A DNA stretch of 64,000 bases from Staphylococcus sp. IVB6240 (GTDB lineage: Bacteria; Bacillota; Bacilli; Staphylococcales; Staphylococcaceae): assembly GCF_025558425.1 (NCBI RefSeq), contig NZ_CP094718.1, forward strand, positions 1,364,001 through 1,428,000, written 5' to 3'. Positions within the stretch are counted from its first letter, which is position 1, and the number at the start of each line of letters is the position of its first letter. The position numbers and the translations under genes are program-made. Below are positions 38,473-48,168 of this stretch, piece after piece. The notes below the pieces were generated by a model, which did no database searches, was not told where the DNA came from, and saw nothing but the letters and a program-made list of their open reading frames with translations.

Positions 38473-39543
38473 TTATATTTCGTATTGTAACTTCGTTATG
38501 ACTTGTTCGTCCAATGATTGAACTGATTTAAGAAGCCAGGTTCTCGCAGCTTCGTAATCTCGAATATCAAAAACTGCATCGCTACTGTGAATGTATCTTG
38601 CACAAACACCAATTACCGCAGTTGGTACACCAATACCAGATTGATGAATTGCCCCACCATCTGTACCTCCTGGTGAAATATAATGTTGATAGTTAATATC
38701 ATGTTGTTCTGCAACGTTCATTAAAAATCGTTTGAATGCTGGCTTTAATAACATTGTTCCATCTTTAATGCGAAGTAATGCACCATCACCCAATACACCT
38801 GATAATCCTTGACGCCCCTTCATGTCATTAGCAGGTGAACAGTCAACGACAAAAGCAATATCAGGCTGAATTAAGTTTGCGGCAGCACGCGCACCTCTTA
38901 GTCCAACTTCTTCCTGCACATTAGCACCAACATATAAGTCAAAATCTAATTCTACATCTTTGAGTTGTTCTAATAATTCAATCGCAATCACACAGCCGTA
39001 ACGGTTATCCCAAGCTTTAGTAGCATAGCGATGTTCTGATAATTGGATTAACTCTGTTTGTGGAACAATCGGGTCCCCAATAGCAATGCCTCGTTCATTC
39101 ACTTCTTCTGGAGAACTTGCACCAATATCCAAAAGTAAATCTTCAATTTTCGGAGCGCCTTCTTGTCCAGTTCTAAAATGTTTTGGGATATTCGCCACAA
39201 CACCAACAATTTCTTCATCCTGTTGTGTTAAAACTTTTAAACGCTGCCCTTGCCATATATCATTAGCGACACCACCTAATGCCGTAAACTTTATGAAGCC
39301 TTGTTTTGTGATTTCTGTAATCATAAAACCAATTTCATCCATATGTGCCGCAACCATCACACGTTGTGCATTTGGATTCTTACTTTTTTTTACACCATAA
39401 AATCCACCCATGCGATCATCAACAAATCCGTCAACAAATGGTGTCATAGCTTGTTTCATATAATCTCGTACACGATGCTCAAAGTTAGGGGCACCATGCA
39501 TTTCAGTTAACTTTTTTATATGTGTCATTGTATTTTCTGTCAT
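38473..39543 (-). CDS. M42-family aminopeptidase (YtoP-like)
   Basis: A 356-residue cytosolic dinuclear-zinc peptidase of the M42 glutamyl-aminopeptidase/endoglucanase group. Visible metal and catalytic residues lie in VAAHMDEIGFMI (His-Asp), the WDNRYGC block, the catalytic Glu-Glu in ANVQEEVGLRGA, VVDCSPA and the C-terminal ARYIHSSDAVFD. It removes N-terminal residues from peptides. The start at 39543 (MTENTMTHIKKL) has GAGGAGGG seven bases upstream; the upstream in-frame start lacks one. Confidence 0.91.
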   Translation of the reverse strand: MTENTMTHIKKLTEMHGAPNFEHRVRDYMKQAMTPFVDGFVDDRMGGFYGVKKSKNPNAQRVMVAAHMDEIGFMITEITKQGFIKFTALGGVANDIWQGQRLKVLTQQDEEIVGVVANIPKHFRTGQEGAPKIEDLLLDIGASSPEEVNERGIAIGDPIVPQTELIQLSEHRYATKAWDNRYGCVIAIELLEQLKDVELDFDLYVGANVQEEVGLRGARAAANLIQPDIAFVVDCSPANDMKGRQGLSGVLGDGALLRIKDGTMLLKPAFKRFLMNVAEQHDINYQHYISPGGTDGGAIHQSGIGVPTAVIGVCARYIHSSDAVFDIRDYEAARTWLLKSVQSLDEQVITKLQYEI

Positions 39544-39642
39544 AGACACGCCCTCCTCTTTATTTTTCTGATAAGTTCTCACTTTAGTATAACATCTTAG
39601 CTGTGGTACACTAGAATTATGTTTTTATGGGGGGCGATATCA

Positions 39643-39963
39643 TTGACAAATTTTAAAAAGAATTGGCCTTTAATGATTCCAATTACAATTGGTATTATTA
39701 TGACTGGTAGTTATTTTTATACACTAAATAAAAATAAACAAAGCTACTACCCTGCTGAAAAAGTCATCGAATCTGTTAAAGAATACTTTCAAGATGTGAG
39801 CGGATCATTTATTGTTTATGAGCCGACGCTTTATCGTAAGTTTGGTATTGAATATGAAGTTTATAAAGGCGGTATTAGTGCCATACGCAATGGAAAAACT
39901 TATCAGTACACTTTCATTGCTGATGCCTATGACGGCCAAGTTATCGATATTATTGAAGTATAG
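39643..39963 (+). CDS. Small membrane-anchored PepSY-like protein
   Basis: A 106-residue protein with one N-terminal transmembrane helix (about 8-26, WPLMIPITIGIIMTGSYFY) and an extracellular PepSY-like alpha/beta domain ending FIADAYDGQVIDIIEV. The function is unknown; PepSY domains often restrain proteases or bind the cell surface. I take the TTG at 39643, preceded by GGGGGGCG, although an upstream ATG at 39619 is possible. It lies opposite to its neighbours between the M42 peptidase and YtnP genes, as in other staphylococci. Confidence 0.75.
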   Translation: MTNFKKNWPLMIPITIGIIMTGSYFYTLNKNKQSYYPAEKVIESVKEYFQDVSGSFIVYEPTLYRKFGIEYEVYKGGISAIRNGKTYQYTFIADAYDGQVIDIIEV

Positions 39964-39983
39964 TATCAACTGAATATAATGCT

Positions 39984-40036
39984 AAAAAGACATTCGCTAC
40001 GAAACACTAGAGATTTCGATACCGAATGTCTTTTTT
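39984..40036. terminator. Bidirectional terminator between the PepSY-like gene and ytnP
   Basis: AAAAAGACATTCG pairs with CGAATGTCTTTTT around an inner stem, between two convergent genes. Confidence 0.87.
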
Positions 40037-40040
40037 ATCT

Positions 40041-40886
40041 TTATGCCTCTTCCTCACCAAATTTTGGACGTTCAATAGTTTCTTTCAATGACTTACCATC
40101 CGTATCAAACTTCACAGCGAGGTAATTCACATCATGGTAAAATAAAAACCAGTAGTCATCTAAAATATATTTTTGCGTTAAACGCTCTTTCGCACGTATC
40201 GATTGCATCGGATAATCATCATACGCTGACACCCATAAAGGATTCGCATGTGCTGCAGTACATAAAATATCTGCCATATGAACTGCTTTCTCACCCTCAC
40301 TCTCAAGTTCGATCACAGCATGTCCAAAACTATGTCCCCCAGTATGATGCATCGTAATACCCGGATATGGTGTACACGTCTTCTCAAATAAAATCATGCG
40401 TTTTTCGTAATCTCCACGGTTCGCAGGCCAATAGGTTGCTTTGCTACGGATATTTGGACTTACAAACTCGTGCCACTCATCTTGTTGAATATAATGACGC
40501 GCATTAGGAAACGTTGCATGACCCGCTTCATCTACCAATCCTGTCGCATGATCAAAATGCATATGTGTCATCAATACCATATCAATATCTTCAACAGTCA
40601 ATCCAAATTTTGCTAAACTGCTTTCAATCGCACCCTCTTGACCCACACCATAATTGCGTTTTTGCTTATCTGTAAGACGGTCCTTACCAATGCCTGCATC
40701 AATCACAATTCGACAATCATCCGTTCTAATTAAAAGTGGGTGTGTTGTCAAAGGCACTTGATTCTTCTCATTGAATGGATATCTTTTTGACCATAACGGC
40801 TTAGGTACTACACCAAAAATAGCACCACCATCCATCTGTACATCTCCCCCATTCAATACATCAATCTGAAATTTACCTAATTTCAT
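40041..40886 (-). CDS. YtnP-type metallo-beta-lactamase-fold hydrolase
   Basis: A 281-residue MBL-fold enzyme with the metal motif THMHFDHATGLV (HXHXDH), a downstream His in TGGHSFGHAVIEL, and Asp in HMADILCTAAH. The family includes lactonases such as Bacillus YtnP, reported to degrade lactone or Streptomyces signalling compounds; the substrate here is unproven. The neighbours (M42 peptidase upstream, trmB downstream) match the Bacillus ytnP context. No signal peptide is seen, so it is cytosolic. Confidence 0.88.
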   Translation of the reverse strand: MKLGKFQIDVLNGGDVQMDGGAIFGVVPKPLWSKRYPFNEKNQVPLTTHPLLIRTDDCRIVIDAGIGKDRLTDKQKRNYGVGQEGAIESSLAKFGLTVEDIDMVLMTHMHFDHATGLVDEAGHATFPNARHYIQQDEWHEFVSPNIRSKATYWPANRGDYEKRMILFEKTCTPYPGITMHHTGGHSFGHAVIELESEGEKAVHMADILCTAAHANPLWVSAYDDYPMQSIRAKERLTQKYILDDYWFLFYHDVNYLAVKFDTDGKSLKETIERPKFGEEEA

Positions 40887-40994
40887 TGCGCATCCCCCCT
40901 TATGGTTAACTCTATTTTATCTTTAAAGTAAGCTATTCTTCAAATAAAAATAAAAAAGTACCACTCTCTCATTGAAGAGTGATACTACATGACA

Positions 40995-41648
40995 TTACGA
41001 TTCATTATAAGGTGAATGAAACTTAGCTTCCATTCGATAGATACGTGAGCCTTTTTGTGAAAACTTATGTTCATATTCTGTTTCAATATTGTTTTCTGCA
41101 TCTTCTTCATGCAAATTTAAGTTTATCTTTGTGAAATACATACCGTACTGAGACATACTTTCTAGACTATAAGCAAACAGTCCCCTGTTATCAGTCTTGA
41201 AATGAATGTCACCATCTGGATGCAGGATTTGTTGGTAGATAGTTAAAAATGTGTGATAAGTTAACCTTCTCTTTGCATGACGTGTCTTAGGCCATGGATC
41301 AGAGAAGTTTAGATAAATACGTGCCACTTCGTCTGTCTCAAAATAATCAGTTAGTACGACAGCATCATTACAAAGTAGTTTGATGTTGGTTAATCCTTTT
41401 TCTCTTACTTTATCTAATACACGAATCATGACATTTTTATCGCGTTCAATCGCAATATAATTGATATCTGGATTTTGAGCAGCAAGTGTTGTAATAAATT
41501 GGCCCATACCTGATCCAACTTCGATATGAATTGGTTGACCATTATCAAACCATTTCGTTACGGACTTTGCATGGTTACAATCAATATCTACAATGTCTGG
41601 ATGCTCACGCAAATAATCTTCTGCCCATGGCTTATGTCGCATTCTCAT
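40995..41648 (-). CDS. trmB: tRNA (guanine-N7-)-methyltransferase
   Basis: A 217-residue SAM-dependent enzyme forming m7G46 in the tRNA variable loop. The SAM loop is [15 protein letters not shown] near 41-55, and the signature [14 protein letters not shown] near 119-132 is intact. Length is normal. Its stop is about 110 bases from the ytnP start, and its own start lies 13 bases after the phosphotransferase gene, probably co-transcribed. The ribosome site is AAGGAG at nine-base spacing. Confidence 0.96.
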   Translation of the reverse strand: MRMRHKPWAEDYLREHPDIVDIDCNHAKSVTKWFDNGQPIHIEVGSGMGQFITTLAAQNPDINYIAIERDKNVMIRVLDKVREKGLTNIKLLCNDAVVLTDYFETDEVARIYLNFSDPWPKTRHAKRRLTYHTFLTIYQQILHPDGDIHFKTDNRGLFAYSLESMSQYGMYFTKINLNLHEEDAENNIETEYEHKFSQKGSRIYRMEAKFHSPYNES

Positions 41649-41661
41649 GATTGTTAACTCC

Positions 41662-42453
41662 TTATATGAATAAATTACTTTTCATGACATCATTTAAAAA
41701 TTCAAGCCATGTGTTCATCTCTTTAAATCGCTTATGTTCTTCGCTCCATTGAATCATACCAATTGATTGAATCACAGTATACCACTTCATACGTTTTTTA
41801 AGATCAAGTGTTTCTTTGACGCCATATGTTTCTAACCACTGTGCCCATTGACTTTCTGGAACATAGTTGTAGAGCAACATACCAATGTCAATTGCCCAGT
41901 CAGCAATCATTGCGCCTTCCCAGTCAACAAGATATAACTCGTCCTTATCTGACAATAACCAGTTATTATGATTCACATCTCCGTGTACGACTGTGAAGAA
42001 TCTTGGATCTAAGTCAGGCATGTGGTCTTCTAAATAAATGAGTGCTTTTCGAACAACATGATGTGTTAATACTTCCCTTGATAGAGAGGCATTAATTTTA
42101 TGCAGCATGATTTCCGGTGTAATCGGCGCCATTTCCATGCGTTTTAACATTGTCAGTAATGGTTGGGAACGATGTATTTTCTTTAATAATTGTGCAACGC
42201 GTGCTTGCCCCATTTCATCGGCATCTAATTCTCTGCCATTTTTCCAGTGCTGTGCTGTAACAACCTCACCGGTTTCGATTCTTTTAGTCCATACAAGCTT
42301 AGGGACAATCCCCTCAGCTGATAAGGCAGCAATAAATGGGTTAGAATTTCTTTTTAAGAATAATTTTTGACCATCTTGTTCAGCCATGTATGCTTCTCCA
42401 GATACACCACCTGCTGAATCTAACGTCCAACCTAACTGATAAAACTGCTCCAC
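41662..42453 (-). CDS. Phosphotransferase / choline-kinase-like protein (YtmP)
   Basis: A 263-residue protein of the aminoglycoside phosphotransferase (APH)/choline kinase fold. The Brenner-type catalytic loop [12 protein letters not shown] and the DFG-like [17 protein letters not shown] are complete, so it is probably an active kinase. The substrate is unknown; it is not an obvious antibiotic-resistance enzyme, because it belongs to the conserved ytmP-trmB pair of Bacillales. The start has GAGGTG upstream. Confidence 0.85.
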   Translation of the reverse strand: MEQFYQLGWTLDSAGGVSGEAYMAEQDGQKLFLKRNSNPFIAALSAEGIVPKLVWTKRIETGEVVTAQHWKNGRELDADEMGQARVAQLLKKIHRSQPLLTMLKRMEMAPITPEIMLHKINASLSREVLTHHVVRKALIYLEDHMPDLDPRFFTVVHGDVNHNNWLLSDKDELYLVDWEGAMIADWAIDIGMLLYNYVPESQWAQWLETYGVKETLDLKKRMKWYTVIQSIGMIQWSEEHKRFKEMNTWLEFLNDVMKSNLFI

Positions 42454-42803
42454 AACATGTTCACCTCACTTTCAAAGAGAAAAGGGAGTGGGACAAATAT
42501 CTCATAGTTGATATGAGTAATTAATGTCCCACCCCGGCATATATCATGCATATCATACATTATCACTCATCTGATACGACACGTTATTGCCATTTACTAT
42601 AATTGAATTTATTTTAAATATAGTCATTTCATTTTTCGTTTTTTTATATACGTACTATTTTTAGACTCATTAATAAGTGTATAGTTATTACGCAATTTTT
42701 TCAACCAAAAATGAAACACAAAATGTGTCTTTTTACTTGAGTATCTCAAAGATATGTCATGAAACAGTTGTATTTATTTTATTTGTGTCTAATTTAAATA
42801 TTT
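42454..42803. other. 350-base AT-rich gap with one long hairpin, no gene
   Basis: At 42484-42535 a hairpin of the GGGAGTGGGACA repeat type is visible: GTGGGACA pairs with TGTCCCAC, with CTCAT/ATGAG inside. At about 42718-42735, ACACA/TGTGT with flanking Ts could end dat transcripts running leftward. The rest is AT-rich, with only short frames lacking ribosome sites. Confidence 0.5.
42484..42535. terminator. Hairpin of the GGGAGTGGGACAG repeat family
   Basis: GTGGGACA and TGTCCCAC form the outer stem and CTCAT and ATGAG the inner one, similar in sequence to the hairpin at 11738-11788. Confidence 0.6.
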
Positions 42804-43652
42804 TTAATGTGAATGTGAAGCAATATAACGTTCAAATCCTGCTTGTAGTTTACGTGTAATTGGACCCACTTCGCCATCATTTACAACATCACCATCAATT
42901 TTTACAACAGGCATGACTTCATCTGAAGTGTTAGAAAAAATCACTTCATCTGCTTGTTTTAAAAATTCCACTGTAAAAGGTTCTTCATTTAAAGTGATAT
43001 TTTCATCTTCACAAACCCATTGAATCACACGTCGAGTAATACCATTTAAAATGAGATTGTTTGCAGGGTGTGTGTGCACGACACCATCTTTCACTGCAAA
43101 GACATTACTCGAAGCACCTTCTGTTACTGTGCCGTCACGGTGTAAAACCGCTTCTGCCGCATTATATTTCGTTGCATACTCTTTCGCAAGTACATTGCCT
43201 AATAAATTTAAGCTTTTAATGTCGCAACGTAACCATCGAATATCTTCAGTTGTCACCACTGATACCCCATTCTGAAGTTTTTCAGTTGGACGTTCATACT
43301 CTTTAACAAATGCAGTAAAGACTGGTTCAACAGAAGGCGTTGGGAAAGCATGATCTCTTGGTGCAGCCCCTCTTGTAATTTGCATATATACACCACCATC
43401 TGTCACACCATTTGCTTCAGCAAGCTTACGCACTAATTCTGTTAATGACTCGACAGTGTAATCAATATCTAGCCCAATTTCTTGAGCGCTTCTTAATAAA
43501 CGTTCAAAGTGCTCTTTCGCTGTAAATAATTTATTATCATAGAGACGTACATATTCATAAATACCATCTCCAAAATTATACCCTCTGTCATTAAAAGCTA
43601 CCTTTGCTTCTTGTTCATCAACCAATACATCATTGACTAAAACTTTTGTCAT
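42804..43652 (-). CDS. dat: D-amino-acid transaminase
   Basis: A 282-residue fold-type IV PLP aminotransferase that makes D-alanine or D-glutamate for peptidoglycan. The PLP lysine is Lys146 in [22 protein letters not shown] and the C-terminal ILNGITRR and [10 protein letters not shown] motifs are also present. I use the ATG at 43652 ([11 protein letters not shown]), whose GGAGGG ribosome site lies in the last codons of pepV; the frame open further upstream lies inside pepV. Length equals the known staphylococcal enzyme. It is coupled to pepV. Confidence 0.94.
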   Translation of the reverse strand: MTKVLVNDVLVDEQEAKVAFNDRGYNFGDGIYEYVRLYDNKLFTAKEHFERLLRSAQEIGLDIDYTVESLTELVRKLAEANGVTDGGVYMQITRGAAPRDHAFPTPSVEPVFTAFVKEYERPTEKLQNGVSVVTTEDIRWLRCDIKSLNLLGNVLAKEYATKYNAAEAVLHRDGTVTEGASSNVFAVKDGVVHTHPANNLILNGITRRVIQWVCEDENITLNEEPFTVEFLKQADEVIFSNTSDEVMPVVKIDGDVVNDGEVGPITRKLQAGFERYIASHSH

Positions 43653-43654
43653 CC

Positions 43655-45064
43655 TCATCCCTCCACACAAATTGAATAAATCGCTTCTAAATAAATACTC
43701 GTCGCATTAAATAATTGCTTTTTCGTAATATATTCATTTTTTTGATGCATTAAATCTTCTGAGTCGTCAAACATCGCACCAAATGCAACCCCTTTATCAA
43801 GATTTCGTGCGTATGTCCCACCACCGATTGTATATGAAGGTGACATATCTCCTGTTTGATTACGATATGCTGTTAAAAGTTTTTGAATAAATGGATCACT
43901 TGGATCAACAAAATGAGGTTGTTGGACTTTTCCTATTTTTAATTCAAAACCAAGTGCCTTCACTTCATCTTTAAACTTACGGATTTCCGTATCAAAGTCA
44001 AAGCCTTCCGGATAGCGTAAGTTAACACCAAATGAACCACCTTGTGATTTATCATATGTTAAAATTCCAATATTCGTTGTTAAATCACCCATTTGGTCTG
44101 TATGATATTTCATACCTAACTTTTCACCAAAATGAGATTCATAAAGGTAACGTTCGCTAAAGGCTGTCCAATTAAGTGCTGTTTGATCAAGGTTGAGTGT
44201 GTTAAGGAAATGAATTAAAAATAGTCCCGCATTCACACCAATAGATGGATCCATACCATGCACTGCTTTACCGTAAACTGTTAATTTTAGAATACCATTC
44301 TCTACTTCATGACTACCCTCAAGTTGATGTTCTGTTAAAAATGCCTCAAATTGTTGGATCGTATGCGTCATATTTTCCTTCACTAGCAACTGTGCATATG
44401 CTTCATCTGGTACCATATTATAACGTTCCCCTGCTTTGAAGTGATGTAACTCAATCTCTGGTTCATCATCATCTTGTGCAAGCGCACTTTGTTGGATGTC
44501 AAATGTTGTAATCCCTTTTTCACCATGAATGAGTGGGAATTCTGCATCAGGTGCAATACCAATTGAAGGCATTTCTTCCGTTTGGAAATAACGGTCCGTA
44601 CATTTCCAATCAGACTCTTCATCTGTACCAATAATGATATGAATACGCTTTTTCCAATCTACTTTCATATCATTTAAAATTTTAACTGCGTAATACGCTG
44701 CAATGGTTGGACCTTTATCATCTAAAGTTCCTCTGGCAATAATTCGATCTTCTGTGACAACTGGTGTAAATGGATCAGAATCCCAGCCGTCTCCAGCAGG
44801 TACAACATCAACATGACCTAATATACCAAACAGGTCATCCCCTTTACCTACTTCAATACGACCAGCCAAGTGATCTGTATCAAACGTTTCGAAGCCATCG
44901 CGCTTAGCAAGTTGATACATGTATTCAAGCGCCTCTTTGGGACCTGGACCTACCGGTGCATCTTCCGTTGCTTCATCATCATTTCTAACCGATGGGATCG
45001 CTAGCAGTCCTTTTAAGTCTTCGATCATTTGATCTTCATATTCTTTAACTTTTTCTCTCCACAT
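43655..45064 (-). CDS. pepV: Dipeptidase PepV
   Basis: A 469-residue M20-family zinc dipeptidase. Metal ligands are visible in [17 protein letters not shown] (near residue 84), the LDDKGP motif, the catalytic DEESDWKC, and later [15 protein letters not shown] lid domain occupies about 185-340. It hydrolyses Xaa-Xaa dipeptides in the cytosol. In staphylococci pepV-dat form a pair, which fits amino-acid recycling for the wall. Its stop overlaps the dat ribosome site. Confidence 0.95.
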   Translation of the reverse strand: MWREKVKEYEDQMIEDLKGLLAIPSVRNDDEATEDAPVGPGPKEALEYMYQLAKRDGFETFDTDHLAGRIEVGKGDDLFGILGHVDVVPAGDGWDSDPFTPVVTEDRIIARGTLDDKGPTIAAYYAVKILNDMKVDWKKRIHIIIGTDEESDWKCTDRYFQTEEMPSIGIAPDAEFPLIHGEKGITTFDIQQSALAQDDDEPEIELHHFKAGERYNMVPDEAYAQLLVKENMTHTIQQFEAFLTEHQLEGSHEVENGILKLTVYGKAVHGMDPSIGVNAGLFLIHFLNTLNLDQTALNWTAFSERYLYESHFGEKLGMKYHTDQMGDLTTNIGILTYDKSQGGSFGVNLRYPEGFDFDTEIRKFKDEVKALGFELKIGKVQQPHFVDPSDPFIQKLLTAYRNQTGDMSPSYTIGGGTYARNLDKGVAFGAMFDDSEDLMHQKNEYITKKQLFNATSIYLEAIYSICVEG

Positions 45065-45203
45065 ATGTCTCAGCTTCTTTCTAATCGAGTTGTATCTTTC
45101 ATTTTACATGATTTTTATTTGAAACGATACTAAAAATGTATCACATGTTACAATTTTCTGACAAATAAATATAAAAGAAGTGCTTATGATATAGAACAAA
45201 TAA

Positions 45204-45236
45204 CAAAAACTGGAACCTTTTTATCAGGCTCCAGTC
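45204..45236 (-). terminator. Terminator of the short ytxH gene
   Basis: Reading leftward, ACTGGAGCC pairs with GGTTCCAGT and is followed by TTTTTG, about ten bases after the stop. Confidence 0.78.
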
Positions 45237-45245
45237 CATTAATCA

Positions 45246-45659
45246 TTACTTATTATTCTCTTCTTTGTTTTTTAAAACTTCTTTTGTTTTCTCATTAAGA
45301 TTTTGTGACGCATCTCCGCCACCTTCAGATACAAAGTCAGCCTCATTTACTGCTGGCACTTGGTCTTTTTCATCTAATAATTGTGATTTCTTATCGTTAA
45401 TAAAGGCTTTTGGATCTTGTTTAATTGAATCAACATAAGCTTTTGGATCTTCTTTTACTTTATTAATTTCTTCAGTAGCAATTGATCCAAATTTCGCTGC
45501 TTTTTCTTGAGCAAGTTGTTTATACTCTTCAGGATTTTCCTTATATTGATCATATGTTTCTTTTACTTTATCACGACGGTTTTTATTAGAAAGAACAACT
45601 GCAGCAACTGCGCCACCAATACCGATTGCTGCTTTTAATACATTTTTAGAATTTGCCAT
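45246..45659 (-). CDS. YtxH-domain general-stress protein
   Basis: A 137-residue protein with a short hydrophobic N-terminal segment (about 7-22, LKAAIGIGGAVAAVVLS) and a long charged helix with repeated Asp-Pro-Lys-Ala-(Tyr/Phe) motifs (EDPKAYVDSIKQDPKAFINDKK). It is of YtxH/DUF948-linked stress type; its molecular job is unknown. The start at 45659 (MANSKNVLK) has GAGGTGAT upstream. It has a near-perfect sigma-B promoter and its own terminator, so it is predicted to be a monocistronic sigma-B regulon member. Confidence 0.85.
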   Translation of the reverse strand: MANSKNVLKAAIGIGGAVAAVVLSNKNRRDKVKETYDQYKENPEEYKQLAQEKAAKFGSIATEEINKVKEDPKAYVDSIKQDPKAFINDKKSQLLDEKDQVPAVNEADFVSEGGGDASQNLNEKTKEVLKNKEENNK

Positions 45660-45687
45660 AATTATCACCTCTATTGTTTTGATATGT

Positions 45688-45712
45688 TTTCCCTATATCT
45701 AAAGGTTTAAAC
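45688..45712 (-). promoter_or_regulatory. Sigma-B promoter of the short ytxH gene
   Basis: GTTTAA (complement of 45707-45712) and GGGAAA (complement of 45688-45693), separated by 13 bases, fit the sigma-B consensus. The start codon lies about 30 bases downstream, and no sigma-A pair overlaps it. Confidence 0.75.
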
Positions 45713-45726
45713 ATTTCTTTATAAAC

Positions 45727-46419
45727 TTAATCAAAAAAACTAAGTTCTTTTTCTGTAAGTTTACGATATTCACCTAGATGCAATAATGGGTCAAGCTCTA
45801 ACTGGCCAATCGCTTCCCTTTTCAAATAAACGACTTCATTGTCCACTTCATGAAACATACGTTTAACTTGATGATATTTCCCTTCAGTTATTGTAACAAG
45901 CGCTTGATTTGTATTTGGTAAAATTTCTAGATGCGCGGGTTGCAAAAGCCCTTCTTTCAAAGTAATACCTTCTTCAAATCGTTGTATCGCACTTTTATCA
46001 ACAGCATGTGCTAACTCTGCAAAGTAACGTTTCGGAACATGTTTGTTCGGACTCATAATACGATGATTAAAATTTCCATCGTTTGTAATCAATAATAAGC
46101 CTTCTGTATCTTTATCTAATCGTCCAACAGGAAATAAATCCAAATGGTCATACCCATCAATTAAATCAATCACTGTTTGATGACGATCATCTTCAGTAGC
46201 AGAAATCACACCTGCTGGCTTATTTAACATCAAATAAACAAACGGTTCATATATAATGCGATCTCCCGCTACCTCTACTTGATCACTAATTGGATCAATT
46301 TGTTGCTTCGGTGATTTTATAACCACATCGTTAACAACAACCTGACCTTTTTTTAATAAATTTTTAACTTCTGAACGTGTGCCCACTCCCATATTTGCTA
46401 AAAACTTATCAATTCGCAT
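45727..46419 (-). CDS. RsuA-family 16S rRNA pseudouridine synthase
   Basis: A 230-residue enzyme with an N-terminal S4 domain (MRIDKFLANMGVGTRSEV, about 1-55) and a pseudouridine synthase domain. The catalytic Asp is in GRLDKDTEGLLLITNDG near 98-114. It resembles RsuA (16S Psi516) and Bacillus YtzG. The start overlaps the murJ stop by one base (TAATG), suggesting coupled translation. Confidence 0.92.
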   Translation of the reverse strand: MRIDKFLANMGVGTRSEVKNLLKKGQVVVNDVVIKSPKQQIDPISDQVEVAGDRIIYEPFVYLMLNKPAGVISATEDDRHQTVIDLIDGYDHLDLFPVGRLDKDTEGLLLITNDGNFNHRIMSPNKHVPKRYFAELAHAVDKSAIQRFEEGITLKEGLLQPAHLEILPNTNQALVTITEGKYHQVKRMFHEVDNEVVYLKREAIGQLELDPLLHLGEYRKLTEKELSFFD

Positions 46420-48053
46420 TAAGCAAAACCTAACTTTCTTCTAATTCTATTTGCTGTATCACCAAGAAACTTATCAGCAAGTCTTGTTTTAAATGTAAGA
46501 ACTGTGTACACGATCACACCTTCTAATGCGCATATAATCGTAATAACTAATGCACCGAATTGACTTGCCGGAGAAATTAAGAATTGTAACCCAAAGTAAA
46601 CAACTTCTACAATAATCATCATTAAAAATCCACAAATCAATATTTTACCAATATCATAGAACGTATCTGAGAAATGGAAACGTGCGTACTTTCTTAGAAC
46701 GACAAAACTTGCAATAATCGCAAACGAGAGTGCAATGGCTGTACTAAGTATTGCCCCCGCAGTATGGAACATAACAATTAATGGGTGGTTCAATAACAAT
46801 TTAATCAAGACAGCACCTAATATAATAGAAACTGTGAGTTTTTGCTTATTGATTCCTTGTAACATAGAAGCGATCACGCTTAACAATGATATCAATATTG
46901 CCACAGGTGCATAAATGAATAACAAGCGACTTCCTTCAAGGCTGTATTCATAAAAGACAGTGTATAACGGTACTGCTAACGCCATGATCCCTAATGATGC
47001 TGGAACTGTGATAAACATTAAAACACCGATAGATGTTTGAATCTGCTTATGCATTTCCGCGTAATTACCTTCTTCATATGTTTTCGTAATAAATGGAATT
47101 AAGCTAATTGCAAATCCTGCCGCTAGTGATGTCGGTATCATGACAATTTTATTTGTTGTCATATTCAAAATAGTGAAATACATATCTTGCATACCAGATG
47201 AAATACCAGCCACATCTAATGCATTGTTGTGTGTTAATTGGTCTACAATCATAAACAATGGATAGTTTAAGCTCACAATTACAAAAGGAATACTGTATGA
47301 AATGATCTCTTTATACATATTTTTATAAGAGACATCAATACCTGTTGTATCAGATGCAACCATTTCTTGAATACCTTTACGACGTTTAATCCAATACCAC
47401 CATAGCGTTAGAATCGCTGCAATGGCACCAATTGCCGCACCGAATGTTGCAATACTGTTCGCTAATAACATAGAACCATCAAAAACATTTAAGACTAGAT
47501 AACTTCCTACTAAAATAAAAATAATTCGTGCAATTTGTTCAATGACTTCAGAAACTGCTGTTGGTCCCATAGACTTATATCCTTGGAAAACCCCTCGCCA
47601 AGTCGCAAGAATCGGAATAAAGATAACAACAAAACTAATGGTACGAATAACACTTGTAATTTGATCTGCTGTCCAACCTGCACTTTGATCCGAATTATTT
47701 GTAACTGTTATTGCTGCAATGGTTGGAGATAATGCATACAACATTACAAAACCAAGTACACCTGTAATTCCCATTACAATAAAACTCGATTTATACAATT
47801 TTTGACTGACACGATACGCGCCAAGCGCATTATACTTTGCAACATATTTTGATGCTGCCAATGGAACACCAGCTGTTGCAACTGCTATCGCAATATTATA
47901 AGGGCCGTAAGCATAGTTATAAGGTGCTAAATTATCAGCGCCTCCTATAATACGGTAAAACGGAATTACATAAAGAATCCCAAGTATTTTAGTGATTAAA
48001 ATACTTACCGTTAATAGAAACGTCCCCCGTACTAACTCCTTATTTTCACTCAT
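46419..48053 (-). CDS. murJ: MurJ-type lipid II flippase (MOP superfamily)
   Basis: A 544-residue integral membrane protein with about 14 hydrophobic segments, of the MATE/MOP polysaccharide-exporter superfamily. By sequence type and neighbourhood it matches Bacillus YtgP/MurJ and the S. aureus essential flippase known from inhibitor studies (SAV1754). It is predicted to flip lipid II across the membrane for wall synthesis. The N-terminus shows GTFLLTVSILITKILGILYVIPFY. It is divergent from the flavoprotein gene and co-translated with the following pseudouridine synthase. Confidence 0.92.
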   Translation of the reverse strand: MSENKELVRGTFLLTVSILITKILGILYVIPFYRIIGGADNLAPYNYAYGPYNIAIAVATAGVPLAASKYVAKYNALGAYRVSQKLYKSSFIVMGITGVLGFVMLYALSPTIAAITVTNNSDQSAGWTADQITSVIRTISFVVIFIPILATWRGVFQGYKSMGPTAVSEVIEQIARIIFILVGSYLVLNVFDGSMLLANSIATFGAAIGAIAAILTLWWYWIKRRKGIQEMVASDTTGIDVSYKNMYKEIISYSIPFVIVSLNYPLFMIVDQLTHNNALDVAGISSGMQDMYFTILNMTTNKIVMIPTSLAAGFAISLIPFITKTYEEGNYAEMHKQIQTSIGVLMFITVPASLGIMALAVPLYTVFYEYSLEGSRLLFIYAPVAILISLLSVIASMLQGINKQKLTVSIILGAVLIKLLLNHPLIVMFHTAGAILSTAIALSFAIIASFVVLRKYARFHFSDTFYDIGKILICGFLMMIIVEVVYFGLQFLISPASQFGALVITIICALEGVIVYTVLTFKTRLADKFLGDTANRIRRKLGFA

Positions 48054-48168
48054 AAAATCATCAACCTACTTTTTGATTTTTAATATTTTTGTGCATAACA
48101 ATATAATTATACACATAATCTGATTGTGTTAAAATTAAAATATACAAAATTGAAGGAGAATTCCATAT

